DNA from: Clostridia bacterium
GTDB taxonomy: Bacteria > Bacillota > Clostridia > Oscillospirales > Acutalibacteraceae
Length of the DNA stretch: 64,000 nucleotides
Assembly: GCA_017618135.1 (NCBI GenBank)
Contig: JAFZUV010000018.1
Location: forward strand, 124,001-188,000
Reading direction: 5' to 3'
Positions 61,795 to 64,000 of this stretch are shown here, piece after piece; within the stretch, counting starts at the first letter, position 1, and each line of letters starts with the position of its first letter. The notes below the pieces were generated by a model. The model worked only from the letters and a program-made list of their open reading frames with translations, searched no databases and was not told the DNA's origin. The position numbers were made by a program, and so were the translations under genes.

Positions 61795-64000
61795 ATGAAA
61801 AACAATATACTTTTGCCGGGTCATCTATTTCCTAAAACAAAACCCAAAAGGCGTTTTGAAATATTATTCTGTCTTTTGGCTTGCGCAACATTTTTCTTTA
61901 CATGTTATGCGCTGATTATGCCGGCAGTAACGCTTGGTAACAATAACAGTGGGCAACGGGCAGTGGCCTCGGCAGAGGTTTGGTTTGACGGCACGCAGGG
62001 GCAGGGGATAACGGTAAATTACTATCCCGGCGCAACGAATGTACACATTACCGCAAGCGGTGGAATTGTTGTTTTACCTACAACTGCAGGCAATCCTGTC
62101 AGGTATCAATTGAACGGGTGGTATGATATCACAAGCGGAGAATATTACGGGCGGGAGATGTTAGGACAGGAAATTACCGTAAATCAAGACACGGTATTTT
62201 ATGCAGATTGGATTCTAAAAAGTTATGATTGTCTGAATACCGGCCGTACACTCGCCGATACGATAGATACGAGCAGCTTTGTAAAGACGGAATTGTTTGA
62301 TTACAATGAGCTTCTGAATCTGTTAAGCGGTAGAACAACCTCCGCTTCCATAAGCGCAAGAAATCACTCAGAGACATGGAGCTTTGACGCAAATAAAAAC
62401 AATGGATTTAATTTTGCATTTCACCAGTGGGCTTATTTTGAAGCCGGCGGTAATCTGGACGGTCGAATAGGTGCTTTAAGGGATCGAAATGACCGGAATA
62501 TGTATCATAGCAACGATGATACCCGGTTAGAGTTAGGTATAGTACATAGCGAGTCTGACGATATCATCCAAACCTTATTTACAGATTCCGGCACACCCGG
62601 TGTCAAAATGGTTGGCGGGGGAACGCACCTTTATCAATATGACAGAGAAACCGGATATTACTATTATGACAGTTCTAAAAACGGTGCTTCCTATCAGGCA
62701 AGTGAAGGTCGCTTTTATGTTTACAGCGATCCTACATATCTTCAAGGGCAACAGCTGCGCAATAATCAATGGACAAATAGTTCCGACCACTCTACGTCTT
62801 TTATGCCTCTGAACGGAGAAAACACAGTGAACGAAAAAGATGGAGAGGGAGATTTTTGGTTCGGGATGAAAAACACTATTGATTTTTTCCTGCCAGAGGT
62901 TCCGGGCACAAATAACGGGAACTGCAATTATTCAACAACGGGTCAGCCTATGCAATTCAGATTTTCCGGGGACGATGACATGTGGATTTTTATAGACGGA
63001 GAGCTTGTGCTGGATTTAGGCGGCATACACGGCATTGTAACCGGAACAATTGATTTTTCAAATGGCACTGTTACCCGGAACGGAACAACTTTTCCGTTGC
63101 CTGCATCCATAAGAGAAGGCGAGCATACCTTAACTATGTACTATGTTGAACGGGGTAGTTCAAGATCTAACTGTTCCATTTATTTTAATATTTGTCCGCG
63201 TTACACATTGGATTTAACTAAAACTGATGCTGATTCACAACAACTCTTGGACGGGGCGGAGTTTACTGTTTATATAGATGAAGACTCTACCATACCGGCT
63301 ATGCTTTATACCAGTAAAACGGCTTATGATAACGGTGAAAATGCGAGCAATGCTTTCACGGTGGTAAACGGACGGCTTGAATGTTGGGGGTTATCGGCAG
63401 GCAGAACCTATTATATAAGAGAAACACAGCCGCCGGCAAATGGTTATGCCGATGTGTCCGATGCGGTTATGGTGCTTACGCTTGATAGCCAAGGCAATCC
63501 TTCTGTTACGGTAATTGACCCGACAAATACATTGAGCGTGAGTGAGGTGAGCCGAGACAGCGAAATTCAACACATAAAAATAACGGTAACCAATAAAAAG
63601 CAGCAATCCACACATATTTTGGCAAAAAAAGTATGGTTGGATGAGACGGGTAATGTTTCCACCGAAGGAGAACCAATACAATTACAGCTTTATCGTAGCA
63701 TAAAACAAAACCAATCAACCGATGCCCATAATGTCTATGTGACCACACAATATTTCTCTCAAAACCCTCCCTACGGCAGTAATAGTGATGCAGATCCTGT
63801 TATTTCCGGCGATTATATGCATGTTATCCCCGTATCTGATGGCAGCGATTTGTGCATAAAGCTTTTTTCAAGAGCTGAGAGGGCAGGTTTTTATTCTGTT
63901 ACAGCTGATGGAATAACAATATCTCCCAAAGATTCGGTGATGGGAAATGAAAATTGTTATATGGGCGGAAGTTGGGGCCATTACCCGATACAAAGTGCCG
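61795..64000 (+). CDS. Large secreted surface protein with fibro-slime and SpaA/Cna-B domains (3' partial)
   Basis: An open frame of at least 735 codons runs off the right edge. ATG 61795 follows AAGGGAG at 8 bases. The N-terminus has a basic start, a membrane segment (ILFCLLACATFFFTCYALIMPAVTL, the type of leader common in clostridial SpaA adhesins) and then an InlB-repeat-like stretch (GWYDITSGEYYGREMLGQEITVNQDTVFYADW). A fibro-slime/PA14-like domain follows with FRFSGDDDMWIFIDGELVLDLGGIHG (about 388-413). Next come a SpaA-type domain (about 470-580, with LDLTKTDADSQQLLDGAEFTVY and YYIRETQPPANGY) and the start of a Cna-B-like domain (LAKKVWLDETGN, about 606). Probable cell-wall adhesin or pilin; the anchor would lie outside the window. 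Confidence 0.85.
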   Translation, partial: MKNNILLPGHLFPKTKPKRRFEILFCLLACATFFFTCYALIMPAVTLGNNNSGQRAVASAEVWFDGTQGQGITVNYYPGATNVHITASGGIVVLPTTAGNPVRYQLNGWYDITSGEYYGREMLGQEITVNQDTVFYADWILKSYDCLNTGRTLADTIDTSSFVKTELFDYNELLNLLSGRTTSASISARNHSETWSFDANKNNGFNFAFHQWAYFEAGGNLDGRIGALRDRNDRNMYHSNDDTRLELGIVHSESDDIIQTLFTDSGTPGVKMVGGGTHLYQYDRETGYYYYDSSKNGASYQASEGRFYVYSDPTYLQGQQLRNNQWTNSSDHSTSFMPLNGENTVNEKDGEGDFWFGMKNTIDFFLPEVPGTNNGNCNYSTTGQPMQFRFSGDDDMWIFIDGELVLDLGGIHGIVTGTIDFSNGTVTRNGTTFPLPASIREGEHTLTMYYVERGSSRSNCSIYFNICPRYTLDLTKTDADSQQLLDGAEFTVYIDEDSTIPAMLYTSKTAYDNGENASNAFTVVNGRLECWGLSAGRTYYIRETQPPANGYADVSDAVMVLTLDSQGNPSVTVIDPTNTLSVSEVSRDSEIQHIKITVTNKKQQSTHILAKKVWLDETGNVSTEGEPIQLQLYRSIKQNQSTDAHNVYVTTQYFSQNPPYGSNSDADPVISGDYMHVIPVSDGSDLCIKLFSRAERAGFYSVTADGITISPKDSVMGNENCYMGGSWGHYPIQSA

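Noticed and set aside
62174..63748. Several minus-strand and other-frame ORFs at the right end
   Set aside because: All lie inside the continuous reading frame of the surface protein starting at 61795, which has recognisable domains.
1..64000. tRNA, rRNA, CRISPR array or insertion sequence
   Set aside because: I saw no TTCGA-loop/acceptor-stem pattern of a tRNA, no rRNA stretch, no regularly spaced repeats and no transposase-like protein anywhere in the window.

Overview
The window reads as chromosomal DNA of a spore-forming Clostridia (Bacillota), most likely a gut or anaerobic member of the Oscillospirales/Ruminococcaceae type. The evidence is spoIIR, Gram-positive style Shine-Dalgarno sequences with many TTG/GTG starts, a dnaG-rpoD operon, a zinc-type L31, a cohesin/dockerin protein, single-chain PurL, a ZTP riboswitch and several c-di-GMP proteins. 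Genus assignment is inference. No tRNA, rRNA, CRISPR array, transposase or integrase was seen. Nearly every gene is ordinary chromosomal housekeeping until about 61.54 kb, where the sequence switches to a disrupted uvrB and a surface-adhesin gene.

Layout. 0-0.7 kb: tail of a response-regulator-like protein and a terminator-rich gap. 0.7-3.6: proBAC proline operon. 3.6-7.0: a TSCPD protein, malQ, a P-loop ATPase and RNase P RNA. 7.0-10.2: a secreted cohesin-dockerin protein, then an ArsR-type repressor with its operator and a Cd/Zn P-type ATPase. 10.3-16.5: glycogen phosphorylase and a GH13 enzyme facing a GH36 galactosidase; with malQ these form a storage- and dietary-glycan breakdown set. 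16.5-22.7 (minus): PAP2 phosphatase, endonuclease/exonuclease/phosphatase-fold protein, HD-GYP protein, a hypothetical protein, GNAT, TfoX-N protein and a frameshifted diguanylate cyclase. 22.8-37.0 (minus): RlmD, DUF5412, a membrane protein, PcrA/UvrD helicase, an HPr-like protein without His15, an MGMT-like protein, a methionine-gamma-lyase-family enzyme, GNAT, two M42 peptidases, MurD, a D,D-carboxypeptidase and LepA.

37.0-49.6 (plus): DMT exporter, ispE, spoIIR, rpmE, yigZ-like, dGTPase-like, dnaG, rpoD, an unknown protein, MBL/beta-CASP nuclease, TtcA-like, SGNH hydrolase and a diguanylate cyclase. 49.7-61.1 (minus): one purine operon, purE-purC-purF-purM-purN-purO-AICAR transformylase-purD-purL, behind a strong promoter and a ZTP (pfl) riboswitch with its terminator. 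In place of bifunctional PurH it carries a lone AICAR transformylase and a PurO-type cyclohydrolase. Its PurF homologue lacks the N-terminal catalytic cysteine and other glutaminase-site residues.

61.2-64.0: a good promoter drives a uvrB reading frame that ends after about 92 genuine residues. About 250 bases later a large fibro-slime/SpaA-repeat surface protein begins and runs off the window. This junction, the PurF anomaly, the spoIIR ribosome-binding site buried in a terminator, and the cohesin-plus-dockerin protein are the most interesting points.
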